Source of the DNA: Amorphophallus konjac
Taxonomy: Eukaryota; Streptophyta; Magnoliopsida; Alismatales; Araceae
Reading direction: 5' to 3'
DNA length: 64,000 bases
Assembly: GCA_022559845.1 (NCBI GenBank)
Contig: CM040120.1
Location: forward strand, 164,158,334 to 164,222,333
Positions 23,157 through 35,529 of this stretch are shown in pieces; the first letter of the stretch is position 1; each line of letters begins with the position of its first letter. Below the pieces are notes generated by a model. The model was not told the origin of the DNA. It saw nothing but the letters and a program-made list of their open reading frames with translations, and did no database searches. Both the position numbers and the translations under genes were made by a program.

Positions 23157-26100
23157 CACATCATTAATATGGAATGTCAGAGGTATAGGGAATAAAGCCA
23201 CTGTAAATAGTTTGGCTCAGCATATACATTCTAACAATATCTGTTTAGTAGCCATATCTGAACCTCGGATTGATTTTTGTAGAGCTCAGAGAGTGGCTCG
23301 GAATATTAGGATGCATGTACCAATTGGTAATAATGGTGATGCTTCCAGGATTTGGTTATTTGCTAAGCCTCATATTTGTCTTGAGACTATAGAAACTCAC
23401 CCACAATATTTGACTGTAGCTATTAAGGATAATAACAATGCTGCCTTGCTTGTCACTGCCGTATATGGCTCATGCAACATCAGAGAGCGTAGGGACATGT
23501 TTGATTCTCTTATGGCTTTTAGTCAAAATGTAAATATTCCTTGGATTATGGGAGGTGATTTTAACTGCGTTATCTCCCCTGAAGAAAAAAATGGAGGGTC
23601 CTTATCTTCTATGACTGCCATGGTTGATTTTCAAGGTTTCATAACCGCAACTGGTCTGGTTGATGCTGGTTTCTCTGGCTCTAATTACACTTGGACTAAT
23701 AACCAAATGGGATCATCTCAAATTAGAGCCCGTTTAGACAGGGTTCTGTATAATTCCTTATGGGCTCACTCAACCAATCTTCTGTCAGTCAGGCATTTAA
23801 TAAGAGGACCTTCAGATCATTCCCCACTGTTATTATCTATAAAGTCTACCCAGCCTTCTCCAAGGAGGTTTGTGTATCAGCAAATGTGGCACACGCATGT
23901 GGACTTTTTGGATTTCATAAGAGCTCATTGGAGCAATTACTCTACAACTGATAGTCATCCTTTGGTTAATCTGCAGACAAAGTTGAAGTATTTGAAGGCT
24001 GATTTAAAGAAATGGAATAAGGAAATTTTTGGGAACATTTTTCAGGCTAAAAGTCAGGCTGAATCATTTGTTGAGCAAGCTCAAATTCAGTATGATGAAA
24101 ACCCTTCGGCTGAGAACCGTATGAGTTTACATAAAGCTAATGCAGATTTGCGCCTCACTTTGTCTCGTGAAGAGATGTTTTGGTATCAAAAGGCCCGGGT
24201 GCAATGGATTTCCTGTGGGGATAGGAACACACAGTTTTTTCACAATCTCACCAAGATTAAGAGGCAGAAAAACTATATTCATAAACTGAAAATTAATGAG
24301 TAGTGGGTGGATGATCAGGATGTTTTGGCTGATGGGGCTGTAGAATATTTTAAAGGGCAGTTAACTTATGAACACCATATAATTGATGAAAGTCTATTTA
24401 CTGTTATACGTTCCTTGATTACTGAGGACCAAAATCTATTACTGTGTTCAATTCCTTCAGCTGAGGAAGTCAAGGAAACCATGCTCTCTTTTTCTGGCAA
24501 TAGCTCCCCAGGGCCGGATGGATTTACTGGAGTCTTCTTTTCACAGTGTTGGGACTTTATTGGAGAAGATGTAACTCAGGCTATTCAGAGTTTCTTTCAG
24601 GGATGGGGTCTACCTAAAGGGGTCACCTCCACTATTATAAGTCTCATTCCGAAGGTAAAAAGCCCAATCTCATATGTTGATTTCAGACCAATTAGTCTAT
24701 GTAATGTCATCTATAAAATTGTATCAAAGATCATTTGTGATAGACTAAGAACAATTCTTCCACTGATCATCTCCAAGGAGCAGTGTGGCTTTGTTAGTGG
24801 AAGACATATAACTGACAATTTCCTGTTGGCTAAGGAGCTATTAATGGAGTTGGATAGACCGGTGAGAGGTCATAATATGTTTATCCAGCTTGACATGGCT
24901 AAAGCATATGATCGGATGGAATGGGATTTCATCATCATGGCTCTAAAAAAATTAGGTTTCTGTAATAGGTTTACATCTCTGATTGCACAATTATTGGTAA
25001 ATTGATGGTTTTCTTTATCCTTCAATGGTCAAATTCGTGGTTATTTTAGGTCTACAAGAGGCATCAGACAAGGGGATCCTTTAGCCCCAGCTTTATTCAT
25101 AATTGCAGAAGAGGTATTAAGCAGGGGTCTCAACCATTTATTTACTGCTGGTCTTTGTAAACACTACCATCTCCCTCGAGGGGTGCAGCCTATTTCACAC
25201 ATTCTATATGCAGATGACTCCTTAGTCTTTATGAGTGGTGGAGTTTCCTCTATTAAACAGCTCCTCCTTTTTCTGGGAAGATATGAAGCATCTTCGGGAC
25301 AACGGATAAATGCACATAAAAGCAGCTTTATTGCGGCTAAGCAAATGTCACACAGAGCAACAGCTCACATTAATCAGCTAACTGGATACCAACATAAAAC
25401 TGGAAGTATCATTTACCTTGGTATTCCTCTCTTTAAGGGCAGGGTTAAGATTCCTCATTTCAAGTACTTAATTGATAAAGTTAGCAATAAACTTGCTGGA
25501 TGGCAAAGCAAGCATTTATCACAGGCACGCAGATTGGTGCTCATTAAATCAGTCCTATCCACTATCCCCATATATACTGCTGCTGCTGCATCTATCCCAT
25601 ACACTGTTATTAAGCAAATTGGGAGAATATGCTCTAATTTCTTTTGGCAGGGATTTGAAACTATGCATAGGAAGCATTGGGTATCATGGGACAAAATCTG
25701 CAGCCCTGTATCTGAAGGTGGTTTGGGGATCCGTGGCCTTCTTGATATTCAATTATGTTTCTATGTCAAATTGATCTGGAATTCAATACACAACAAGTCC
25801 CCGTGGGCTAGTTACACAAGGAGCAAATACTTACATGATCAGCATATCCTTAACTGCAAAACCCCCTTTCCTGCAGGAATTAAGAAGCAGGACATTGAAA
25901 AGGCCCGGACAATTCTTATAACTGGCTCCAGAATGATTGTGTGCGATGGGACAAAAACCAATTTCCTCAAGGACAACTGGTACAAGGAAAGACCCCTTGC
26001 TGATGTTCTGTCCATACAGAACCAATCGGAGCTTGTTGACTGTTGTGTTAAAGATGCATTGGCAGATTTCCAGCACCCTGTATGGGAAATTTTAGAAGAC

Positions 26101-27303
26101 CAACAGATGAGAGAACAAATTCAGAGATATGTTATATTTGCTGGTGATGATATTCACATTTGGTCCCATGCAAGCACATGTACATTCAGTCTCAAATCTA
26201 CTTATGATTTTTTGAAAAGGCAGTCTGTCAGGCCGAATATAAAGCTCAAGAAACTATGGCATAATAAACTCTCCCCGCGGGCATCTCTATTCTGTTGGAA
26301 ATTATTGAATCATGTTGTCCCAGTAGATAGCCGTATTCAACAGAGTGGTATTGTTCTGGCTTCTATATGTGATTGCTGCAACAACTCTCATGATATAGAG
26401 GATGAAGATCATTTGTTCATAAAGAGTGACATTGCTAGCTTTCTTTGGAGAAGATTTGCTCCTATTCTTAGTAACACATGTTTAAATGATTCAAGTATAA
26501 TCAGCAGGTTGGAAAACATTATAAACAGGACAGTGATAAACAAACCTAAAGGTTTTATACGTCTGATGTTTATGTTAATGATTGTCTGGGAAATATGGAA
26601 GTGCAGATGCTATGCCAGGTATGAAGGAAATCATTATAGCCTCATAAAAATTGCTGATACAATTTCTGCTGAAATTGCTTACTCGGTTGGGAAAATGAAA
26701 TTCAAACAAGGTACCAGCAGGGAATATTTAGGATTACTTCAAAGATTTGGTATAACTATCACTTGTGCTCGCAATGTTTGCATCATGGTTCGATGGATTG
26801 CTCCTGCAGTAGGTTATTCCTTAAATGTTGATGGTGCGAGTAAAGGGAACCCCGGTCCATCAGGGGGAGGAGGCTGCATCAGAGACCAAAATGGACAGCT
26901 TATTCTGGGGTTTGCTTACTATTATGGCCTTGGTACTAATATGGTTACTGAGGGTCGAGCACTGCTAGATGGTCTTCGTTTGGCTCAATTCCACAACATT
27001 CCTTTAGCAGTGATACACACAGATTCTCTTGCTCTGATTGGCTTGCTGAAGTCCAAGAAAGACCCGCCCTGGACCTTGCTCCCTTGGTGAAAACGATTGC
27101 TGCAGCTGCGCCTTACATTTCAATGTCCTACCATACATTTGTATAGAGAGGCTAACCAACTAGCAGATGCTTTAGCTAACCACGCAGTTTTTGTGGGGAG
27201 TAATGCAGAGTTTCACACCATCCGCGAGCTACCTTTTTTGGCCAGGGGTTATGCTATAGCCGATTCTAGAGGCTTACTCAATATTAGGGTGATACATGTA
27301 TAG
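23143..27303 (+). pseudogene. LINE ORF2: endonuclease, RT, zinc finger, RNase H (broken)
   Basis: Frame 1. APE-type endonuclease: N in WNVRGIG, E in ISEPR, GGDFNCV and SDHSPL. RT: FIQLDMAKAYDRMEW, GIRQGDPLAPALF and catalytic YADD (about 25207-25218). Zinc-binding region with CDCC and EDEDHLF. RNase H: NVDGASKGNPGPSGGGG, TEGRALLDGL, HTDS and REANQLADALANHA. It would nick target DNA and copy the RNA there. In-frame stops lie at 24301-24303, 25003-25005 and 27088-27090; the last sits in a short out-of-frame stretch (about 27075-27125) made by two cancelling indels. Confidence 0.92.
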
Positions 27304-27494
27304 GCTTTGTTTCTAGTTTTCACATTACTTGTATATAAGAGGCTTGCCTCTCTCAGATGATGTAACTTCTTCTTGAAAATGCAATAAAATTAGCATCTAA
27401 TGGTTGTTAGGTGGAGTGGGAACATTCCCTTCCTCTGGAATGGGGGTGCACTCTCCCTTATATTCTATTAGATGTCTGGGTTTATAAAAAAAAA
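27304..27494 (+). other. LINE 3' UTR with stem-loop and A tail
   Basis: Contains an AATAAA near 27382, a short stem-loop (CATTCC 27423-27428 with GGAATG 27437-27442) and a terminal A run. A 3' stem-loop can serve as the recognition site for LINE RT. Confidence 0.6.
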
Positions 27495-27509
27495 GAATAG
27501 TGCCATTTT

Positions 27510-30379
27510 TCGACTGAGGAATTTTGGAAAACTAATTATATGGAAAAATATAGAAAAATGGAAAACTGATACCCCTAAAATTTCCCATCTAGATCACATC
27601 GAGAAAAAAAGATAAAAATCCATAAAGGTCGTTACCCCTTAAATTAAAGGTGAATGACGTCTCCTAGCAAGTCGTCATTTTATTTTTGACGATTGTGAAT
27701 ACCAGCGTCAATTATTGAAATGACGCCCCAACCTGAGGCGTCATTTACATTTCACTCTAATTAGGAAGTGTTGTGTTTCGGAAAGATTAGTAAGGGAATC
27801 GTAATGATATTAGGACATGTACTCGGGAGTTTTGAGTCCCAATCGAACACTAAACCCATTGGGTTCCCAAGCACTAAAATACCCCACAAAAACCCCAACC
27901 CGTGAACTTCTAGCTCTCAACTTCAACCTGTTGTTGTGCCGTCGCGAGGAGAAGTCCTGCAGAAGCTGTGCTTCTTCTCTTCAAACTTCTCGGGCTCCTG
28001 TGTTTCCTACTGCGGCGGCTACTATCGTTGTAGGCTGCTGCTCCCTCCTTGCTCTTTCACCTACTACTGCGGCTGTTCTTGATTTCCGAGAAAAGGAGAA
28101 GAACCTCTGCTGCTGTTATTCTTTTCTTCACAGAGCTACTGAGGCTCTGTTCTAAGTACAATAGGAAGAACTGCTACCGCTGCTATCTTAATCTCTCTGT
28201 TCACCGTCCAAATCATCACACGAGGTAGGTGTTCTCTCTGACTGCCAAACTCAATTAATAAAGATAATACAAACTTTTACGATCATAAACATCATGCTTA
28301 TATCTCGTGTTTGAGTTCATAATCTCTAGTTTTCCGTAGGTTATCTCAAGATTACGTAGCCCAAACCATCATAAATCATGATATTACTATATATTAGTTC
28401 ATGCATATAGTTTCACTAAGATTTGAAGAAGTTCTGTAAAATTTTGTAAGAGGCGACCCTCGTCAGGGTGCCAATTTTTCTTCTGACGGCCGGGAGAAGG
28501 GTCGTCAATTTCGAATGAATTAATAAATACATATGGTAAAAATATAATACCTATCTAAACAGTAATCTGATTTAATGCATGATCACATATTTCGAATCCT
28601 GTTATTTTTCTTGACCTGTCCATATACATGTTGCCATCAAAATATTTATTGGAAAATTGCTATTATTCGTAGCAAATTCTGTAAAAAGGAGAATTAACGA
28701 CGCATACCACGTCGTTTCTTTTATATATAACGCCCCTGACTAGGGCGCTACTTACCAAATAGAAGACTTAATGGAAGTCGCCAATTCCTTAAAAACTAAA
28801 ATTTAGTTATTTTTAGCAAACAGAAATATGAATTGGACGACTGTTTTTGCAGTCGTCAATTGATGAAATGACGACCCAGTCAAGGGCGTCAATTTCCTCT
28901 CTTGTTATTTTCCTACGTTTTTCCTGTGAACCGTGGATTTATATACTTATATATATATATATATCTAGCACTATATTCCAATCCGCGAGTATAGACCCAC
29001 GTTCTTCGACATTTTATCGACTGCCCCTTAATTCTCGGTGATAGATGAACTCTCCGCGGGACATTCCGTTCCTTCAGACTGGTGACTTTATCATAGAGAC
29101 CTCCGTAAGACTCCGCAAGCCTTGGATTCCCTCAAGGCAGCCGAGTAGGTTGTACCCTTTAAACCCATGTTACTACTTGATGGCCATGTCACTCTAATGA
29201 AACATGGAATACCGGTCCTCATGACATATTTTTGGACGCCATGAGATTATTTTGAACAAATAGAATGGAAAACCATGCCATTGATATTTCTGGAAAGATT
29301 ACGTGCCTACCTTGCCTTAAGATCAAGTGACCACATGAAGTATTGTTAACCGGTTCATCTCGGATTTATCTCGAGTTAGATATCATGCATAATCATGGTC
29401 ATTTTCTCTAGCGTTCTATGACACTGGGGTCCTTAGAATCTATTCTTAATTGAGAACATAACCCTTTGACTCTGTATTTGGCCATATCTGATTCTGAAAT
29501 ATTAAAGGGCTCTGGGTCCGCGACTTTTCAGTGCCAGGTAGGACGGAAGTCCAATTCTGTAAACCATGGGAATTCTTGGTGTGGCATTGCACCAAACTTT
29601 GTACATCTGTTATTCTGTTATTCTGTTATTCTGTTATTCTGCAAACTCTGTTATTTCTGTTAATTCTATTATTCTGATATTTTGTTGTTCGATTATTCTG
29701 ATAATTTAGATATTCTGCTAGATTGTTTAATTCTGCTTATATTTATTGAAACTCTGTTATATTCTGGCCAATTCTGAAGTTATGTTCATCTAAGTATCTG
29801 TCCTTGTTATATTCTGATAGCTTGTCCTTGACTCTGCATGAGAATTCATCCCTATTTCTCTTGAGCTCGTATCCGCCTTTGACTTTGATATTCATCTTTT
29901 CTATTAGATTGATCTTCATGATTTTCTAGTTCCATGCATTGCATCGTCACGAATACGTTAATTGGCTAATCACTTATATTCTGCTTGATGAGAGATGTAA
30001 TTCCTACTGAGCGTTTCGCTCACCTGCCTATCTTTAACGTTTTTCAGGTAACGACATTGAAGATAGTCCAACAGATGGGGAAGGGCTAGAGTGAAGAGTG
30101 TAATGGAGAATCGTGTCGGTGTCTTTTATTCTTTCTTTGAGTCTCGTCCTGTTATTTTAGTCCTTTCTCTTTATTAGAATGTAATAGTGAGTCCTTCCTA
30201 CACTTATGTAAGTTGAGTCAAGATATGTAATTTGAATATTTGATTATCAATAAAGATTAAATTGGCCCACATTGTCCAGTGTGTAATTTTTTATCTTATG
30301 TTTGCTCTGATCATTCATGACTGTATGACTGCCGCGTTCCGAACTACACGTTTCGTTGCTATCGGTTCGGGGCGTGACA
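27510..30379 (+). mobile_element. Element B 5' LTR, right piece
   Basis: Matches 32566-35416. The TATA equivalent (about 27872-27881) reads CACTAAAATACC instead of CACTATAAATACC in the 3' LTR. Includes dyads, the CCTCCGTAAG module (29098-29160), a ttattctg repeat (about 29606-29690), the hairpin TGAGCGTTTCGCTCA (30008-30022) and AATAAA (about 30249). Ends GGGGCGTGACA. Confidence 0.9.
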
Positions 30380-30384
30380 GTTTG

Positions 30385-30397
30385 TGGTATCAGAGCC
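30385..30397 (+). other. Primer binding site of element B
   Basis: TGGTATCAGAGCC, tRNA-iMet type, five bases after the LTR end at 30379. Confidence 0.9.
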
Positions 30398-30620
30398 TAG
30401 GTATGTTAAATCATAGGTCTTGACTATAGGTTGCCATAAGTTCTAGGTTCAATCCCATTATTGCCCGGTGAGATTGGGTAGAACCTTGGGTTAAGAGCTA
30501 AAAAGGAAATTAAAATACTAATAAGATTAGTTTATGATGATAGCTTAGTAAAATTTCATGAGAATGACTTGGTAATCTTACCTGAGATTGTTTGTGTCTT
30601 GAAGAACTAGATAGATAACA

Positions 30621-31574
30621 ATGGCCGCCGAGCGTGCCCAATGGCGCGAAATGCAAAGGACAGTATAAGGTTTGACCCAGGCTCTTCAGCGGGTAGCCGA
30701 GGGTGGAGCCAATCGTGGAGCTGGAGAGTTACATCGTGAGTTCCGGAGCCTCAATCCCCCTAGATTTAGTGGGACTCCTGATCCTGATGTGGTGGAAGAT
30801 TGGACTATGGAGATGGAAAGAATCTTCTGAGTAATGCAATGCTCGGATCAAGATAAGGTCCTTTTAGCAACATTTCAACTTAAGAAGGACGCAAGGGCTT
30901 GGTGGGAGTCCGTGGAAGCCACCTTGCCAAATGAACATGTAGCATGGGTAGAATTCCTAGAGCACTTCAATGAGAAGTATTTCTCAGAGAGAGTTCGGGA
31001 GAGAAAAGCGGGAGAATTTGCCTCACTTAAGCAAAGAAGTATGTCTGTGGTAGAATATGAGGCCCAGTTCTCGAGGTTCTCACGGTATGCACCTCATTTG
31101 ATCATGACAGAAAAGATGAAAGCTAGGAGATTCTTGAATGGGTTAAGACTACAATATATACCCCAATTAGCACCAATGGATATTCAATCATATACCGAGA
31201 TGGTTAAGAGAGCTCAGCTATTGGAAGATGCCATGGAATTATCTGACAAGGTCAAGGCAAGAATGGAAAAGAAAAAGATAGATAATGGCAACAAAAGGCC
31301 CAATAATGAGAATGGAGTTCCGAATGGCAAGAAGTCTAAAGGAGAGAAGTGCAAGCATTGTGGGAATGAGGGTCATCAATCCAAGAAGTGTCACTGGAAG
31401 AGTGGAGCTTATTTTCATTGTGGAAGCCAAGAACATAAGGTAGCCAACTGTCCCCTTCCAAAAGATCAACCTCAACTGGCAAAGGATCGCAATAAGGAAT
31501 GGCGTCAAGGTCAATTGCAAGCAATAAGACAAATCAAACATGCCGATGATGAAGTAGCTAGAGGTACCCCTTAA
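30621..31574 (+). pseudogene. gag: Element B gag (two stops)
   Basis: ATG 30621 opens a 318-codon frame with TAA at 30666-30668 and TGA at 30828-30830; the rest is open. The central part matches the plant Ty3 gag core (LKKDARAWWESVEATLP, VEYEAQFSRFSRYAP). One full knuckle CKHCGNEGHQSKKC (31350-31391) is followed by a second in which the first Cys is Tyr (TAT at 31410-31412; FHCGSQEHKVANC). No pol follows: after the stop only 147 bp remain before the 3' LTR. Gag would supply particles for its own RNA with enzymes from elsewhere. Confidence 0.9.
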
Positions 31575-31710
31575 CCTTGGCTTAGTTCATTGGGATATTC
31601 TATTAGCATGCCTAGCTGATTCTGACTTATGAATGGAAACTAGAACTAGTTACCCCACTGATGTAGATTGGACATGAATTCAGTTGAATTTGGGGACCAA
31701 ATTCTTTTAA

Positions 31711-31721
31711 GTGGGGGAGGG
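31711..31721 (+). other. Polypurine tract of element B
   Basis: gtgggggaggg immediately before TGTAGCAACCC. The upstream 25-30 bases (gaatttggggaccaaattc, then ttttaag) are nearly the same as at element D's tract on the minus strand. Confidence 0.85.
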
Positions 31722-34700
31722 TGTAGCAACCCTGATAAATTAAAGGACTAGGAAGTTTAAATAAATTAAAAATTAATAAATAAACGAGACCAAGACCTTC
31801 TACATAACCCTCTTACGTCCTTATAAATCTTACAAAAAGAACTCGTGAACCCTACTCTAGTATTATAGTAAATTTAAGAATAACATGTTATTTTATGTAA
31901 GCATCAAATGCACAACATAATTTTCATTGAATTAAGAATCATTAAATCTTGAATAAAATGTCAATTTATATTTTTTACTAATTTAGAAATTTTAATATTC
32001 CACATTTACTATATTATAATCTTATTAGAAGGAAGAAGGATATATATATAAGATTTAAATACACTAAAGATATATAAAGGATAAAAGAATTGACATATAT
32101 ACAATTTCGGTCCTTTCAAGAGCATTGAGAAAAGGTCAAAACCTCAATTGACATCTTTTGATATAGGCGTATCTAGTGTAAGAAACGACTACATGCAAGT
32201 CATTATTTATAAATTAGTAAAAATCAAATAAAGTATATAGTTATAGAGTTATAGAGAAAATAGGGATATACACACAATATCGGTTCTTAAGAGGCTGAGG
32301 AAAAATTGTCAAAGGCAATTGACACCTCTTAGTGAAGGCGTTATTTTAAAAAAAGACGACGTTGTGTATGTCGTTAATTAGTTAGATAAGAAGTATAAAT
32401 GACATAAGAAAGGATATATAGTTAAGGTTTTTAGAGTATAAATATAGTTTTAGTTCTTGAAGAAAATCACAAATGGGAAGAGACGCCTAAGACAATGGCG
32501 TCAATTACCAAAGAAATGACTTGATAAAAGTCGTTATTTTATTCTAAAATGAATAGTGCCATTTTTCGACTGAGGAATTTTAGAAAACTAATTATATGGA
32601 AAAATAGAGAAAAATGGAAAACTAATAACCCTAAAATTTCCCATCTAGATCACATCAAGAAAAAAATATAAAAATCCATAAAGGTCGTTACACCTTAAAT
32701 TAAAGGTGAATGACGCCTCCTAGCAAGTCGTCATTTTATTTTTGACGACTGTGATTACCAGCGTCAATTATTGAAATGACGCCCCAACTTGAGGCGTCAT
32801 TTACATTTCACTCTAATTAGGAAGTGTTGTGTTTCGGAAAGATTAGTAAGGGAATCGTAATGATATTAGGACATGTACTCGGGAGTTTTGAGTCCCAATC
32901 GAACACTAAACCCATTGGGTTCCCAAGCACTATAAATACCCCACAGAAACCCCAACCCGTGAACTTCTAGCTCTCAACTTCAACCTTCTGTTGTGCCGTC
33001 GTGAGGAGAAGTCCTGCAGAAGTTGTGCTTCTTCTCTTCAAACTTCTCGGGCTCCTGTGTTTCCTACTGCGGCGGCTACTATCGTTGTAGGCTGCTGCTC
33101 CCTCCTTGCTCTTTCACCTAATACTGCGGCTATTCTTGATTTTCGAGAAAAGGAGAAGAACCTCTGCTGCTGTTATTCTTTTCTTCACAGAGCTACGAAG
33201 GCTCTGTTCTACGTACAACAGGAAGAACTGCTACCGCTGATGTCTTAATCTCTCTGTTCACCGTCCAAATCATCACACGAGGTAGGTGTTCTCTCTGACT
33301 GCCAAACTCAATTAATAAAGATAATACAAACTTTTACGATCATAAACAACATGCTTATATCTCGTGTTTGAGTTCATAATCTCTAGTTTTCCGTAGGTTA
33401 TCTCAAGATTACGTAGCCCAAACCATCATAAATCATGATATTACTATATATTAGTTCATGCATATAGTTTCACTAAGATTTGAAGAAGTTCTGTAAAATT
33501 TTGTAAGAGACGACCCTCGTCAGGGCGCCAATTTTTCTTCTGACGGCCGGGAGAAGGGTCGTCAATTTCGAATGAATTAATAAATACATATGTTAAAAAT
33601 ATAATACCTATCTAAACAGTAATCTGATTTAATGCATGATCACATATTTCGAATCCTGCTATTTTTCTTGACCTGTCCATTTACATGTTGCCATCAAAAT
33701 ATTTATTGGAAAATTGCTATTATTCGTAGCAAATTCTGTAAAAAGGAGAATTAACGACGCATACCATGTCGTTTCTTTTATATATAACGCCCCTGACTAG
33801 GGCGCTACTTACCAAATAGAAGACTTAATGGAAGTCGCCAATTCCTTACAAACTGAAATTTAGTTATTTTCAGCAAACAGAAATATGAATTGGATGACTG
33901 ATTTTGCAGTCGTCAATTGATGAAATGACGACCCAGTCAAGGGCGTCAATTTCCTATCTTGTTATTTTCCTATGTTTTTCCTGTGAACCGTGTATTTATA
34001 TACTTATATATATATATCTGGCACTATATTCCAATCCGCGAGTATAGACCCACGTTCTTCGACATTTTATCGACTGCCCCTTAATTCTCGGTGATAGATG
34101 AACTCTTCGTGGGACATTCCGTTCCTTCGGACTGGTGACTTTATCATAGAGACCTCCGTAAGACTCCGCAAGCCTTGGATTCCCTCAAGGCAGCCGAGCA
34201 GGTTGTACCCTTTAAACCCATGTTACTACTTGATGGCCATGTCACTCTAATGAAACATGGTATATCGGTCCTCATGACATATTTTTGGACGCCATGAGAT
34301 TATTTTGAACAAATAGAATGGAAAACCATGCCATTGATATTTCTGGAAAGATTACGTGCCTACCTTGCCTTAAGATCAAGTGACCACATGAAGTATTGTT
34401 AACCGGTTCATCTCGGATTTATCTTGAGTTAGATATCATGCATAATCATGGTCATTTTCTCTAGTGTTCTATGACACTGGGGTCCTTGGAGTCTATTCTT
34501 AATTGAGAACATAACCATTTGACTCTGTATTTGGCCATATCTGATTCTGAAATATTAAAGGGCTCTGGGTCCGTGACTTTTCAATGCAAGGTAGGACGGA
34601 AGTCCAATTCTGTAAACCATGAGAATTCTGGGTGTGGCATTGCACCAAACTCTGTACATCTGTTATTCTGTTATTCTGCAAACTCTGTTATTTCTGTTAA

Positions 34701-35416
34701 TTCTGTTATTCTGATATTTTGTTGTTCGGTTATTCTGATAATTTAGATATTCTGCTAGATTATTTAATTCTGCTTATATTTATTGAAACTCTGTTTTATT
34801 CTGGCCAATTCTGAAGTTATGTTCATCTAAGTATCTGTCCTTGTTATATTCTGATAGCTTGTCCTTGACTCTGCTTGGGAATTCATCCCTATTTCTCTTG
34901 AGCTCGTATCCACCTTTGACTTTGATATTCATCTTTTCTATTAGATTGATCTTCATGATTTTCTAGTTCCATGCATTGCATCGTCACGAATACGTTAATT
35001 GGCTAATCACTTAGATTCTGCTTGATGAGAGATGTAATTCCTACTGAGCGTTTCGCTCACCTGCCTATCTTTAACATTTTTCAGGTAACGACATTGAAGA
35101 TAGTCCAACAGATGGGGAAGGGCTAGAGTGAAGAGTGTAATGGAGAATCGTGTCGGTGTCTTTTATTCTTTCTTTGAGTCTCGTCCTGTTATTTGAGTCC
35201 TTTCTCTTTATTAGAATGTAATAGTGAGTCCTTCCTACACTTATGTAAGTTGAGTCAAGATATGTAATTTGAATATTTGATTATCAATAAAGATTAAATT
35301 GGCCCACATTGTCCAGTGTGTAATTTTGTGTCTTATGTTTGCTCTGATCATTCATGACTGTATCACTGCCGCGTTCCGAACTACACGTTCCGCTGCTATC
35401 GGTTTGGGGCGTGACA
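31722..35416 (+). mobile_element. Element B 3' LTR
   Basis: 3695 bp, TGTAGCAACC to GGGGCGTGACA. TATA box intact at 32931-32938. The CCTCCGTAAG module is at about 34151-34213, the hairpin TGAGCGTTTCGCTCA at 35045-35059 with a pyrimidine tract and CAG at 35082-35084, and AATAAA near 35287. Differs from the 5' LTR by a few percent by eye, including fewer ttattctg units. Confidence 0.92.
32931..32938 (+). promoter_or_regulatory. TATA box of B 3' LTR
   Basis: TATAAATA in gcactataaatacccc; the 5' LTR copy is mutated. Confidence 0.7.
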
Positions 35417-35529
35417 CCTATAAATGATCCTAATGGGTTCGTGGACCCATCTTCTCCCCCCATTCACACATGCATACACATAAAAAAACTATAAAAATTA
35501 AAAATTTGAAAATAAGGCGAACGGCCTAC

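Larger units (their letters stand above)
21643..27494 (+). mobile_element. Full-length plant L1-type LINE
   Basis: 5.85 kb, bounded by a 15-bp duplication GAATAGTGCCATTTT (21628-21642 and 27495-27509), with a short 5' UTR, two ORFs and a 3' A run (27486-27494). Aligning B's two LTRs shows precisely this block missing from the 3' copy, so the borders are certain. Few lesions suggest a fairly young insertion. Confidence 0.95.
20809..35416 (+). mobile_element. Element B: gag-only Ty3/gypsy element (TR-GAG type)
   Basis: Two LTRs of about 3.7 kb: 5' copy 20809-21642 plus 27510-30379 (split by a LINE), 3' copy 31722-35416. The internal part is only 1.34 kb and codes only for gag. Primer site and polypurine tract are both clear. 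The 5' LTR lacks the first nine bases (TGTAGCAAC) of the 3' copy and I see no target duplication at 20808/35417, so the left edge has suffered a small deletion or rearrangement. Such elements depend on an autonomous relative; its polypurine region nearly equals that of element D. Confidence 0.88.

Noticed and set aside
27817..28155. Open frame in B's LTR (and at 32991-33248) as a small protein gene
   Set aside because: Cys/Ser-rich 5'-UTR sequence just after the LTR TATA box. The two copies are LTR duplicates and no domain is visible; a short leader peptide cannot be excluded.
28930..28970. TA microsatellite as a regulatory element
   Set aside because: Plain dinucleotide repeat that differs in length between the two LTRs.
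20801..35421. Target-site duplication of element B
   Set aside because: The 5' LTR lacks its first nine bases, and the flanks (gttcat and cctat) do not match.
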